A stretch of 33,049 nt of DNA from CAINVV01 sp964506325 (GTDB lineage Bacteria > Bacteroidota > Bacteroidia > Bacteroidales > Prolixibacteraceae), in contig CAZDLO010000038.1 in the NCBI GenBank assembly GCA_964506325.1, positions 1 to 33,049 on the forward strand, in the 5' to 3' direction. The position numbers and the translations under genes were made by a program. Of this stretch, positions 17,101-26,086 are shown piece after piece. The notes beneath the pieces were generated by a model. The model ran no database searches, was not told where the DNA came from, and saw only the letters and a list, made by a program, of their open reading frames with translations. Every line of letters begins with the position of its first letter. Position 1 is the first letter of the stretch.

Positions 17101-17199
17101 GCACTGTATCTTAATTAACTTAACAACCTTTCTAAATTCTGACCATCGCACTGAGTTTCGTCAGTTTTCCTGAATTGAGTTTTAATCCTTACTTTCAAC

Positions 17200-19488
17200 A
17201 TGGAGCGACATATAATGAGAAAATGTACGTCAGTTACAATGTCTTTGATACTCATCTTCATGTTTTGTCCGTTTCGCTCCTTTACTTCTGTCAACCCATT
17301 TTTCTATAACATCCTGGATTACGGCGCCAGGGGTGACAGTTCATTTCTAAATACCGGGGCTATTCAGTCTGCGATTGATGCATGTGCAAGGGCCGGTGGA
17401 GGAACTGTATATTTCCCTGCCGGAAAATACATCTCAGGAACACTCTGCCTGAAAAGTCACATTACTTTGAATCTGGATGCAGGTGCTGTGTTGATGGGAA
17501 GTGTGAACATTGAAGACTACCCGGTTAAAGTTTCCGGGATTAGATCATATACAGACAATTACACAGACAAAAGCCTTATTTATGGCGACGGACTGGAGTA
17601 CATTGGCATTACAGGCCAGGGTATAATCAATGGTAACGGGAAATATTTTGATGGGCCATACAAAGTCAGGCCCTTCCTGATTCGCCTGATCAATTGCAAA
17701 AATGTACTTGTCAGGGACATAACCATGATGGACTCCCCAATGTGGCTTCAACATTACCTGGCTTGTGAAAATGTAAATATTGATGGCATTACGGTAAACA
17801 ATCGTCATGACCATGTCAACAATGACGGCATCGACATTGATGCCTGCAATGAAGTTCGCATATCAAACTGCAGAATAATCAGCGGTGACGATGCCATAGT
17901 TCTTAAAAGCACGCTCAATCAACCATGCAAAAACATCACCATTACCAATTGCATAATCAGCACCAATTCAAACGCGATCAAGGTCGGTTCGGAGACTACC
18001 GGTAACTTTGAAAATATTGTCATAGGCAATTGCACCTTTTATGACACACATCTTGGTGGCATAGCCTTGCAAATAATGGACGGAGGAAACCTCAACGGTG
18101 TTTCAGTCTCAGATATTGTCATGAAGGATGTTGGAACTGCAATCCTGATCCGTCTGGGAAACCGGGCCCGCCCCTTCAATGAAAATGCTCCCAGGCCGGG
18201 GGTTGGCTCAATCTCAAACATCAGTTTCAATAACATAATGGCAAACAATACCGGAAGCATAGGATGTTCTGTGACAGGGCTGCCCGGTTATACCATTAAG
18301 AATATCTCACTGAAGAATGTCAAGCTTTCATTTCCTGGCGGAGGTGAGCGGGAACTGGCAAATCGTGAAATACCTGACAATCCTTCAAAATATCCCGATG
18401 TCAGAATGTTTGGTATGCTTCCGGCATATGGTTTTTTTTGCAGGAATGCTGAAAACCTTACTTTCAATGATGTAGAACTGGAACTCCGGAGTCCGGATGC
18501 CCGGCCTGCCATTGTCTGTGAAAAGGTGACAGGATTGGAATTGTGCAAAATCAAAGTCCCTGCAACAGGCAACGAATCACTGATCCGGTGTACGGATGTG
18601 AAAAACCTGATTGTGCAGTCGTGTATCGCACCTGCGGGAACAAATACCTTCCTCGAAATCCGGCCGGCAACCGACAGGAAGATCACCCTGGTCGGCAACG
18701 ATTTCAGCGGTGCCAAAAATGAGGTTACCTGGTCCGACAACCTGAATGAAGAGGCAACATCCCGGGGTTCCAAAATAAGTCAGACCACCCCGGAATCCAA
18801 ACCAAACGTTGCTGCGGGTAAGGGCAAAAATGCCAGGAAGCTGCCGGCAAAGCAGATTTCAAGCCACAAGGCTGTTGTTAGCAACAATCTAATATTCGGC
18901 GATATAGATAACAATAAATACGAAATCACCAGGTTTGGAGACCAGGTTTGGATGGCTGAAAATCTCAAAACAACCAGGCTCAACGACGGAACTCCAATTC
19001 CAAAAACGGTTGACCCTGTGGATTGGACCAATCTCTCATCTCCTGGATTTTCATGGTACAACAATGATTCTTTAAACAATAAGAACAAATTTGGAGCCCT
19101 GTACAACTGGCATACTATAAACACCGGCAAACTTTGTCCAGGCGGATGGCATGTACCTACTGGAAGTGAATGGGAAGCCCTGGTTGCCTTTCTGGGAGGG
19201 AAGGAAACGGCAGGAGGCAAAATGTGGGAACCTGGAAGTCTTCTCCGGAAGGGCCCGGGTATCGCAACAACTGGTGATTCCGGTTTCTCAGCGCTGCCGG
19301 GAGGTTACCGCGACTATGCCGGAAGGTTCTTTTACCAGGGATCCTATGGAGGATGGTGGAGTTCGGATGAATATTTTTCAGGGAGTGCCTGGAGTTGGTA
19401 TATCTACAATTCAGTTAATGAGGCCATTAGAAATATCAGCGGTAAAACGGATGGATATTCGGTGCGTTGCATCAAAGATCCTGATTGA
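17200..19488 (+). CDS. GH28 family glycosidase (pectin-type) fused to a FISUMP domain
   Basis: The 762-aa product begins with a signal peptide (ATG at 17200, or at 17215 giving MRKCTSVTMSLILIFMF). A right-handed beta-helix follows, with the GH28 opening YGARGDSSFLNTGAIQSAID and AGGGTVYFPAGKY. The GH28 acidic triad is present: NNDGID (D209) and SGDDA (D230, D231). The usual GHG and RxK motifs are altered to VGSETTG and IRLGNR, as in distant rhamnogalacturonan/exo-type branches. GH28 enzymes hydrolyse galacturonan or rhamnogalacturonan backbones. After a basic linker (about 530-565), residues ~570-762 form a Fib_succ_major (FISUMP, TIGR02145) domain with VWMAENLKTTRLNDGTPIP, CPGGWHVPTGSEWE and a final YSVRCIKD, thought to be a surface or adhesion module. 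The downstream paralogue starts 56 bp later. Confidence 0.92.
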   Translation: MERHIMRKCTSVTMSLILIFMFCPFRSFTSVNPFFYNILDYGARGDSSFLNTGAIQSAIDACARAGGGTVYFPAGKYISGTLCLKSHITLNLDAGAVLMGSVNIEDYPVKVSGIRSYTDNYTDKSLIYGDGLEYIGITGQGIINGNGKYFDGPYKVRPFLIRLINCKNVLVRDITMMDSPMWLQHYLACENVNIDGITVNNRHDHVNNDGIDIDACNEVRISNCRIISGDDAIVLKSTLNQPCKNITITNCIISTNSNAIKVGSETTGNFENIVIGNCTFYDTHLGGIALQIMDGGNLNGVSVSDIVMKDVGTAILIRLGNRARPFNENAPRPGVGSISNISFNNIMANNTGSIGCSVTGLPGYTIKNISLKNVKLSFPGGGERELANREIPDNPSKYPDVRMFGMLPAYGFFCRNAENLTFNDVELELRSPDARPAIVCEKVTGLELCKIKVPATGNESLIRCTDVKNLIVQSCIAPAGTNTFLEIRPATDRKITLVGNDFSGAKNEVTWSDNLNEEATSRGSKISQTTPESKPNVAAGKGKNARKLPAKQISSHKAVVSNNLIFGDIDNNKYEITRFGDQVWMAENLKTTRLNDGTPIPKTVDPVDWTNLSSPGFSWYNNDSLNNKNKFGALYNWHTINTGKLCPGGWHVPTGSEWEALVAFLGGKETAGGKMWEPGSLLRKGPGIATTGDSGFSALPGGYRDYAGRFFYQGSYGGWWSSDEYFSGSAWSWYIYNSVNEAIRNISGKTDGYSVRCIKDPD

Positions 19489-19544
19489 TGGGATCAATGC
19501 TTTTCAAAAAAGAAACTTTAATGAACTTAGAAGAATCCTTGATT

Positions 19545-21092
19545 ATGAGAACAATAACAAAACGGCGCCTGACAACCATGTTGCTTGTCCTTGGAATCCC
19601 ATTTTTGTCCTGGTCTATGTCCTTCAACGTCACCGATTTTGGTGCCAAAGGTGACGGTACCTCCCTCAGCACAAAGCCTATACAGTCGGCAATCGATGCC
19701 TGCGCTGCTGCAGGAGGGGGTACTGTCATTTTCCCTGCAGGGAAATACCTCACCGGCACCCTTTTCCTGAGAAACAACCTGGCCCTGCACCTTGAAGCCG
19801 GAGCAGTTCTGTTGGGCAGCGGAGACCTCAACGACTATCCTGTAACTATATCCAGCATACGTTCCTATACGGACAATTATACGGATAAGAGCCTCATTTT
19901 CGGGGATGGCCTTGAGCATATCAGCATTACCGGGGACGGCATTCTGGATGGGAACGGCACTTCCTTTACGGGGCCATACAAAGTGCGACCTTATATGATC
20001 AGGATTATCAATTGCAAAGATGTCCTGGTCAGGGATGTCACCATCATAAATTCCCCGATGTGGGTACAACATTATCTTGCCTGTGAGGATGTCAACATTG
20101 ATGGAATTACCGTAGACAGCCGACGGGATTTCGTCAACAATGACGGGATTGACATCGATGGCTGCAGAAATGTGCGGATATCAAATAGTATTATAATCAG
20201 TGGTGACGATGCTATCGTACTGAAAAGCACCCTCGGGCTGTCCTGCAGGAACATTGTCGTGACAAATTGTGTCATCAGTTCCAACTGCAACGGGTTTAAG
20301 CTTGGAACAGAAAGCAATGGCGGATTCGAGAACATCACATTCAGCAACAGTGTCATCTACGACACCAAATTAGGAGGAATAGCATTGGAAATGGTTGACG
20401 GCGGGATCCTGGACAAGGTTTCTGTATCCAATATTACCATGAACAATGTGGGTGCTGCCATCTTTATTCGTTTGGGCAATCGTGCCCGCCCCTACGATGT
20501 GAAAATGGAAAAGCCCGGTATTGGCAGTTTATCCAACGTAATAATCAGCAACATACTGGCTACAAATGTTGGAAATACCGGATGCTCCATCACCGGACTG
20601 CCCGGCAACACGGTCAAAAATATTACGTTGAATAACATCAGGCTGATCTTCGAGGGTGGGGGTACCAAGGAATTTGTAAATCGTGAAATTCCTGAAATTC
20701 CGGAGAAATATCCTGAATACAAAATGTTTGGCATGCTGCCGGCCTACGGATTTTACTGCCGGCATGCTGAAAACCTGACTTTCAGGGACGTGGAGGTAGG
20801 ATATACAAAGGAAGATGCACGTCCGGCAATGGTTTGTGAGGATATTGCAGGTTTGGATTTGTTTCATTTCAAAGCGATGATCGGGAACGAACCTGTCCTC
20901 CGGTTCCGGGATGTACGAAATTCAATGATTCAATCCTGCCAGGCACCCAGGGGCACTGAAATATTCCTGTCTGCAGAAGGAATGAAGAGCGGGAAGATTT
21001 CCCTGATCGGGAATGATCTGAGTGAAGCAAAGCAGGTGATCAGGAAAACTGAAAATATTGAAGTATTCCTTGATTCCAATCGCCTCAAATAG
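19545..21092 (+). CDS. GH28 family glycosidase (pectin-type), paralogue of the preceding gene
   Basis: The frame is open from a TTG at 19485, overlapping the previous stop, but the ATG at 19545 gives a clean signal peptide (MRTITKRRLTTMLLVLGIPF..SWS) and was chosen (515 aa). The protein is collinear with the GH28 part of its neighbour, with long shared stretches (RSYTDNYTDKSLI, GPYKVRP, LGNRARP, MFGMLPAYGF), so the two arose by tandem duplication. The catalytic acids are NNDGID (D200) and SGDDA (D221, D222). The GHG position reads LGTESNG, and the RxK position IRLGNR. It has no FISUMP domain and no T9SS domain, so it is probably periplasmic while its paralogue has an added surface-type module. 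Likely substrate: homogalacturonan or rhamnogalacturonan oligomers. Confidence 0.92.
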   Translation: MRTITKRRLTTMLLVLGIPFLSWSMSFNVTDFGAKGDGTSLSTKPIQSAIDACAAAGGGTVIFPAGKYLTGTLFLRNNLALHLEAGAVLLGSGDLNDYPVTISSIRSYTDNYTDKSLIFGDGLEHISITGDGILDGNGTSFTGPYKVRPYMIRIINCKDVLVRDVTIINSPMWVQHYLACEDVNIDGITVDSRRDFVNNDGIDIDGCRNVRISNSIIISGDDAIVLKSTLGLSCRNIVVTNCVISSNCNGFKLGTESNGGFENITFSNSVIYDTKLGGIALEMVDGGILDKVSVSNITMNNVGAAIFIRLGNRARPYDVKMEKPGIGSLSNVIISNILATNVGNTGCSITGLPGNTVKNITLNNIRLIFEGGGTKEFVNREIPEIPEKYPEYKMFGMLPAYGFYCRHAENLTFRDVEVGYTKEDARPAMVCEDIAGLDLFHFKAMIGNEPVLRFRDVRNSMIQSCQAPRGTEIFLSAEGMKSGKISLIGNDLSEAKQVIRKTENIEVFLDSNRLK

Positions 21093-21187
21093 GGATCATA
21101 AATTATATACATGGGATCAATTGAGTAAAAACAGGGATCGCCACACGATCAGCCTGCATTCATTTTCCCTCAGTCTTACTATTTCCA

Positions 21188-22327
21188 ATGAAAAGCAGCA
21201 TGACAGAAAAATTTGACATCTCCATCACTGATTCCCAGGCAACAGAAGTAATGCCTGTCAAAGCCCGAAACTTCGATTTTTCGGAATACAGGGAATACAC
21301 TGAAATACGCAACGAACAATGCAAAGAATTTCTGGATGCCGATTCAGGAGTAATGGTTTACAGGCGTATGCGCGTTGCTGAATGTTTCTCGTATGGCTGC
21401 AGGGACATGGAGAACTCATTGAATTTACAGTTGGGTGCCCTGAAGGAAAGCATGAAATACAAGGCGGATGTACCCAACTTCCTGGAACCATGGTATGGAA
21501 TCGGCACCATTCCAAGCGCCTTTGGGGGTGATTATATCTGGAATCCTAACAATGCCCCGGCGTTAAAACCACAATTTGCATCGGTTCAGGAAATACTTGA
21601 TTATGAGCCTTCCGCGGTTTCCGGGACCACCATTGGAAAACACACCCTTGGGATGATTGAATATTTTATGGACAAAACAAAAGGTTTGCTGCCTGTTTCC
21701 CTGACTGATAGTCAATCCCCGCTCAATATGGCAGGACATTTATGCCCGATGGACAGTTTTTTCATGGATATGATCATGGAGCCCGAAAAAGTAGCGCAAT
21801 TGTTTGATCTCCTCGCAGATCTATCGGTCGAATTCAATAAGGAGCAACTTAAACTTATCGGAAATTCCCTGGTAAGTCCGGGGCATGGTTTTACCTCCTC
21901 CATGGCGTGGAATGGGCTTGGCATGAGTGATGACAATATCCTGATGATATCACCCGGGCAATACACAAATATTGCCGTTCCTTCCCTAACAAAAATTGGA
22001 GAAAACTTTGGTGGCAATGCTTTCCATTCGTGCGGAAACTGGGCCCAATGGATTGACGAAGTATTAAGCATCAAGAATTTATCAATGGCCGACGGCGCAT
22101 TCTCACATGAAACAGATCCAAATCCCAATACTGATTTCGAAAAATTTCATAAATTCAGTAATACCGGAATCATCTTAAATGCCAGGATCGTGGGAAACGC
22201 CGATATCATTGAGGATAAGGTCAGGAAGTTATGGGTTCCCGGGATGAAACTGATCGTTGTAACCTATTGTAAAACTCCGGAGGAACAGGAGGAAGCCTAC
22301 AGCCGAATCCACCGGATATGCGGATAG
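21188..22327 (+). CDS. Uroporphyrinogen decarboxylase (UroD/MtaA-type) family protein
   Basis: The 379-aa product has no signal peptide and should be cytosolic. It shows the UroD-superfamily barrel, including FLEPWYGIGTIPSAFGGDY and the C-terminal metal-binding-type motif FHSCGNWAQW (H280, C282). That His-x-Cys is used by methyltransferase members such as MtaA/MtbA to bind zinc and activate a thiol, while true HemE lacks it. HemE also starts with a conserved RQAGR motif that is absent here. The protein is therefore more likely a methyl-transfer or corrinoid-linked protein than a haem enzyme, but no corrinoid protein gene is in view. It follows the GH28 pair by 95 bp on the same strand, so co-transcription is possible. 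A role in handling methyl groups from pectin is speculative. Starts at Met1 or Met5 are both possible. Confidence 0.85.
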   Translation: MKSSMTEKFDISITDSQATEVMPVKARNFDFSEYREYTEIRNEQCKEFLDADSGVMVYRRMRVAECFSYGCRDMENSLNLQLGALKESMKYKADVPNFLEPWYGIGTIPSAFGGDYIWNPNNAPALKPQFASVQEILDYEPSAVSGTTIGKHTLGMIEYFMDKTKGLLPVSLTDSQSPLNMAGHLCPMDSFFMDMIMEPEKVAQLFDLLADLSVEFNKEQLKLIGNSLVSPGHGFTSSMAWNGLGMSDDNILMISPGQYTNIAVPSLTKIGENFGGNAFHSCGNWAQWIDEVLSIKNLSMADGAFSHETDPNPNTDFEKFHKFSNTGIILNARIVGNADIIEDKVRKLWVPGMKLIVVTYCKTPEEQEEAYSRIHRICG

Positions 22328-22437
22328 TATGCAGATACCAGGCGATTTATTTAGTGCTGAACATTGAAGGAAGGGGCCCTGATTTTTTGAAAGCCTCCGA
22401 TCAACCAAACAGCAATTGGGCAGGATGCTTGTCGGTA

Positions 22438-23064
22438 TCAGAACCCTTGCAGCAGTAACGGTGCAACCGGGGGCCTGGAGATCTCAACATAAAATTCCGT
22501 TTCTGCAAACGAAACCATCTCGGCAAAGAAACTGCGAAACAATGCTTCGAACTGGTTGTATTCCTCATTCAGCAGCTGAACAGCCCAGTGACTGTTTGCC
22601 GGCAACGAAGTACGGCGGGACATGATCTCAAGTACGTCAAACATTGTTTCGCGGCGGGCATAGGACTCCAGGCGCTTGTGATGTATAAGAAAGGGAAGAA
22701 ATTGCTTCACACGAAAGGGAAGCAGGCCAAAATTGGCAAGAAATACCTTATGGGATTGGCGGGAGAATTGCTGGAGCGAATAAACAGAGTATTCATGCCA
22801 GTTAGCAGCAAGAAAATGATCGAAGAAAATATCTGAAACAATTCCTGAATACCTGCCATAGCCCGGTCTGAGCAGCTTTAGACACTCCTTCACATCGGGA
22901 TGCTGATCCGTAAAAGCATCGATGCTGCGGTGCATTCTGATGCCAAAAGCAACCATATCCGGATAATCCCGGTATTTGCCCCCCTTGACATAATCCCCAA
23001 TAAAGTTGCCTATTTTAATTTCGTCAGACTCTCCCGACAGGTAAATATGGGCCAGATAATTCAT
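22438..23064 (-). CDS. acpH: AcpH-family acyl carrier protein phosphodiesterase
   Basis: Members of this family (DUF479, HD-like fold) remove the 4'-phosphopantetheine group from acyl carrier protein in E. coli. The 208-aa product has the family opening MNYLAHIYLSG, then KIGNFIGDYVKG (about 17-28), FGIRMHRSIDAFTDQHP (about 40-56) and SDIFFDHFLAANW (about 77-89), with the His and Asp residues that serve as metal ligands in this family. The length matches the usual ~195-210 aa. It lies 93 bp after the GH92 stop on the same strand, so it could be read through from there, but a link in function is unlikely. It converges with the UroD-like gene over 110 bp, with no clear terminator. Confidence 0.88.
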   Translation of the reverse strand: MNYLAHIYLSGESDEIKIGNFIGDYVKGGKYRDYPDMVAFGIRMHRSIDAFTDQHPDVKECLKLLRPGYGRYSGIVSDIFFDHFLAANWHEYSVYSLQQFSRQSHKVFLANFGLLPFRVKQFLPFLIHHKRLESYARRETMFDVLEIMSRRTSLPANSHWAVQLLNEEYNQFEALFRSFFAEMVSFAETEFYVEISRPPVAPLLLQGF

Positions 23065-23157
23065 TCAATTATTATTACCGAACAATTTCCTTCCGCAAAA
23101 TGGGAAAAATTACCGGGTAAATTCGATAGGTTTTACGGAAATTTTAAACCCGGGTTC

Positions 23158-25383
23158 CTAATTTCTGCCCGGTAAATCAACCTCTTTCGTCCCCCATTGC
23201 GCAGATGGCTCGCTTCCCATGAACAGGACCATTTTCCCTCCTTTTGTGATCTCTGCATGGCTGATATAGGATTTAGTGTAATTTTTACCGTTGAATACAA
23301 TGCTCTGAACAAATATATTCTTACTGCTCAGTCCCTTGGCCTCCAGGATAAACTTCTTCCCGCCCGGAAACTCAATCACGGCCCTTGATACTGCCGGTGT
23401 GGTTATCAAATATTCACAGGATGCAGGATTAAACGGGTACAAACCCAGGGCATTGAAGACATACCATGAACTCATGCCTCCGGTATCTTCATTTCCAATG
23501 ATTCCATCCGGCGAATTTTTGTAACAACTTGTCCGTATTTTGTTGATCAGCCAGGCCGTTTTCCAGGGCATACCGGCATAAGTATAAAGATAGGGGATGT
23601 TATGGCTGGGTTGATTACCATGTGCATACTGACCGGTCAATCCACCCATCCCTCCCAGGTAATTACCAGGAGGATATGGAGTTTCGAACATAGAGTCCAG
23701 TTTCTGGACAAATCTCTCCCTGGATCCGAATGCGTGCATAAGTCCGAAGACATCCTGCGGCACCATAAATGTATAATGCCATGAATTGCCTTCTGTGTAG
23801 GACTCCTTTCCATCGGTGTGATCACTAAGCGGGTCAAAACCAGGCACCCAGCTGCCGTCCGCATATTTTGGCCTTGCAAAGCAGCTTACAGGATCAAAAA
23901 GATTCTTCCAATAGCTGCTCCGCTCTGAAAACAGGGCGTAATCATCTGTATGTCCCAATTTCCCGGCGACCTGTGCCAGGTTCCAGTCATCGAAAGCATA
24001 TTCTGTTGTTTTGGTCACGCTGGCGGTAGATTCCTCGTGCGGGATAAAATGATACTGCCGGTAGGCACCTGTGTTCCGGATATTCTGGTTGGCACTTGTT
24101 TTCATGGCCTCATAGGCCTTCTGGTAATCAAACCCTGCAAATCCTTTCAGGATCGCCTCCGAAATTACAGGAAGGGCATGATACCCTGTCATGCAATGGG
24201 TTTCACAAAATGCCATCTCCCAGACAGGCAGCAATCCATACTGATCATAAAATTTCAGGAAAGAGCTGATGATGTCCGGCACCCGTTCTGGCTGGGTGAT
24301 GGTAAACAACGGATGAAGCGCCCTGAATGTATCCCATAAGGCAAAAACGGAATAGACCGGACCACCCCGGTGAGTTTTACTGTCAGCCCCCCTGTATTGA
24401 GACAAAGCATCGTCAAAACGTGTCGAGGCTACATAGCAATGGTAAACAGCAGTGTAGAATATTTTTTTAATGTTTTCATCTTCAGTGGATATCTGTATCT
24501 TTTGAAGTTCCCTCTCCCAGGCCTCTTCCGCCAATTCCCTGACAGATTCAAAATTCCAGCCGGATATCTCCTTAAGTCCTTCAACCGCACCTTCTGTCCC
24601 GGCAAAACTGACAGCGACCTTCATCAAAATCTTCTCGCCCTTTCGTGCAGAGAACCGGAGCGCCGCCTTGACACCTACTGCTTTCACCTCCGATTTGCTT
24701 CTGACCTTCACCGTATCCGCAAACAGGACAAGGTCCTTCACCGGTTTACTGGTACGCACCGCAAAAAATACCCTTTTGTCATCAGCATACCCTGTTGAAA
24801 ATCTGCTCCCTGTAAAAGTGCTGTCATTCAACCGCCTGAATGTACACTCGACCGGACGTCCGCCATTGTGATAGCCCAGGTCGAACCGGATAACTGCCCC
24901 ATCGCTTTCAGGAAAAGTATACCGGTGCATTCCGCATCTTAAGGTAGCGGTCAGTTCGACTTTAATTCCTGAACTCTTAAGCAGGACAGAATAGTACCCT
25001 GGTGAAGCCTGTTCATCATCGTGAGAAAATTCACTTTTGATAAAATCTGCCGACGGCACTTTCTGAAGGAGAGGCAGCACTGATATGTCACCGGCAGGAT
25101 CATTGGCCGTGCCGCTGAGGTGCAGATGACCAAAGCCCTGGATTGCTTTCATACCGTAGTCATATTGCCGGCCGCTTCGGTAAGCAACAAAATCACCGGC
25201 TGATTCATTTCCCCCGTCAGGACTGAGCTGAACCATTCCAAAGGGCACTGTTGCACCAGGATAGGTATGTGCACCTCCTGCCGTTCCGATAAAAGGATTG
25301 ACAAATTTTACAAGTTCAGCCCTTTTTATACTGAATCCCTGGAAAGTGAAAATTATCAGAAGAAGAAAAATATAGATCCTCAT
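23158..25383 (-). CDS. GH92 family alpha-mannosidase
   Basis: GH92 enzymes are calcium-dependent, inverting exo-alpha-mannosidases used by Bacteroidota on N-glycans and mannans. The 741-aa product has a signal peptide (MRIYIFLLLIIFTFQGFSIK), the N-terminal signature GTAGGAHTYPGATVPFGMVQ (33-52) with QLSPDGG, and GFGHLHLSGTAND (about 84-96). The C-terminal (alpha/alpha)6 part has YTEGNSWHYTF with the probable acid Glu531 and GQYAHGNQPSHNIPYLY. GNEDTGGMSSWYVFNALG holds the probable catalytic-base region around Asp633. Length and order fit the family (~750 aa). No lipobox is seen, so it is probably periplasmic. The WG-repeat gene lies 39 bp upstream on the same strand, which suggests one transcript. 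Confidence 0.95.
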   Translation of the reverse strand: MRIYIFLLLIIFTFQGFSIKRAELVKFVNPFIGTAGGAHTYPGATVPFGMVQLSPDGGNESAGDFVAYRSGRQYDYGMKAIQGFGHLHLSGTANDPAGDISVLPLLQKVPSADFIKSEFSHDDEQASPGYYSVLLKSSGIKVELTATLRCGMHRYTFPESDGAVIRFDLGYHNGGRPVECTFRRLNDSTFTGSRFSTGYADDKRVFFAVRTSKPVKDLVLFADTVKVRSKSEVKAVGVKAALRFSARKGEKILMKVAVSFAGTEGAVEGLKEISGWNFESVRELAEEAWERELQKIQISTEDENIKKIFYTAVYHCYVASTRFDDALSQYRGADSKTHRGGPVYSVFALWDTFRALHPLFTITQPERVPDIISSFLKFYDQYGLLPVWEMAFCETHCMTGYHALPVISEAILKGFAGFDYQKAYEAMKTSANQNIRNTGAYRQYHFIPHEESTASVTKTTEYAFDDWNLAQVAGKLGHTDDYALFSERSSYWKNLFDPVSCFARPKYADGSWVPGFDPLSDHTDGKESYTEGNSWHYTFMVPQDVFGLMHAFGSRERFVQKLDSMFETPYPPGNYLGGMGGLTGQYAHGNQPSHNIPYLYTYAGMPWKTAWLINKIRTSCYKNSPDGIIGNEDTGGMSSWYVFNALGLYPFNPASCEYLITTPAVSRAVIEFPGGKKFILEAKGLSSKNIFVQSIVFNGKNYTKSYISHAEITKGGKMVLFMGSEPSAQWGTKEVDLPGRN

Positions 25384-25422
25384 GGGAAATCGTTGTTGAA
25401 TTTAAATTGTGGTGCCGGTTGT

Positions 25423-25869
25423 TTACCGGTACCGGACTGAGCCATTCTTTGCATCGTAAATCATCACCATCCATTGTCTGTTTAGAAAAACGTTGGCACG
25501 GTCCCCATGAAAATTATCTGCCCTGTCATAAATCGCCGGTACCACCAAGGCTCCGGACTTATCAATAAATCCAAATTTTCCACCGGTTTTTACCACCGAC
25601 AATCCATCTGAAAACATCCAGGCGAGTTGGAAAGACGGTGAAATAGCCTCAACACCCTGGACATTGACAAATCCATACAAACTGTCAACTTTAACCGCAG
25701 ACATTCCTTCCCTGAACTCCCAGGCCAAATCATATTTGGGCGTTACAACCACCCTGCCCGATAAGTCCATATATCCGTACTTATCATGGATGGCGGAATA
25801 AAACGGTTTCAACTGGGCATGAACAATCATGCTGCTAAAAATAAAGACTGCCATTATCAGTTCCCGCAT
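25423..25869 (-). CDS. Exported WG-repeat protein
   Basis: The 148-aa product has a signal peptide (MRELIMAVFIFSSMIVHA, cleavage before Q19) and three WG/KWG beta-hairpin repeats of about 33 residues. These are KYGYMDLSGRVVVTPKYDLA, LYGFVNVQGVEAISPSFQLA and KFGFIDKSGALVVPAIYDRA, each followed by F..G...V. WG repeats are common in Bacteroidota secreted proteins and probably mediate binding; no catalytic role is known. At 148 aa it is short for the family, which often has six or more repeats. It lies 39 bp upstream of the GH92 gene, so the two are likely co-transcribed. A start at Met6 is possible. Confidence 0.85.
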   Translation of the reverse strand: MRELIMAVFIFSSMIVHAQLKPFYSAIHDKYGYMDLSGRVVVTPKYDLAWEFREGMSAVKVDSLYGFVNVQGVEAISPSFQLAWMFSDGLSVVKTGGKFGFIDKSGALVVPAIYDRADNFHGDRANVFLNRQWMVMIYDAKNGSVRYR

Positions 25870-25873
25870 CCTG

Positions 25874-25881
25874 CAAAAATA
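25874..25881 (-). promoter_or_regulatory. Candidate -7 box for the WG-repeat/GH92 genes
   Basis: The complement reads TATTTTTG, an exact TAnnTTTG match, 4 bp from the annotated start at 25869. If real, the message would be nearly leaderless or start at Met6. No -33 TTG is found at the usual distance. Confidence 0.3.
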
Positions 25882-26086
25882 TTAACAATGATTGTGTACC
25901 GCTTGCTCCGTGGTGAAGCATGCAAAATGATTTCACAAAATCTCAGTGTAAAATAAAGTTAATTCCGGAAATTCAAGTCACAAAATTTATGGCAATGTCA
26001 AAAAAAGGTATGAAAAGATTGGCCTGGAGTTATTTTTTTTAAATGTATGCAGTCGGGCTTCAAAAAAGTATGCAATAAAAAGATGA

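Larger units (their letters stand above)
16640..17199. other. Divergent promoter region between lyase and GH28 genes
   Basis: These 560 AT-rich bp contain no credible gene. The plus-strand side has a -7 box (17053-17060) and a 9-bp stem-loop (17076-17100) in the presumed GH28 leader. A 68-codon minus-strand frame (16775-16981) lacks any recognisable feature. Confidence 0.55.

Noticed and set aside
19485..19544. Translational overlap between the two GH28 genes through a TTG start
   Set aside because: The ATG at 19545 gives a standard signal peptide; the 20 extra residues are charged and unlike an export signal.
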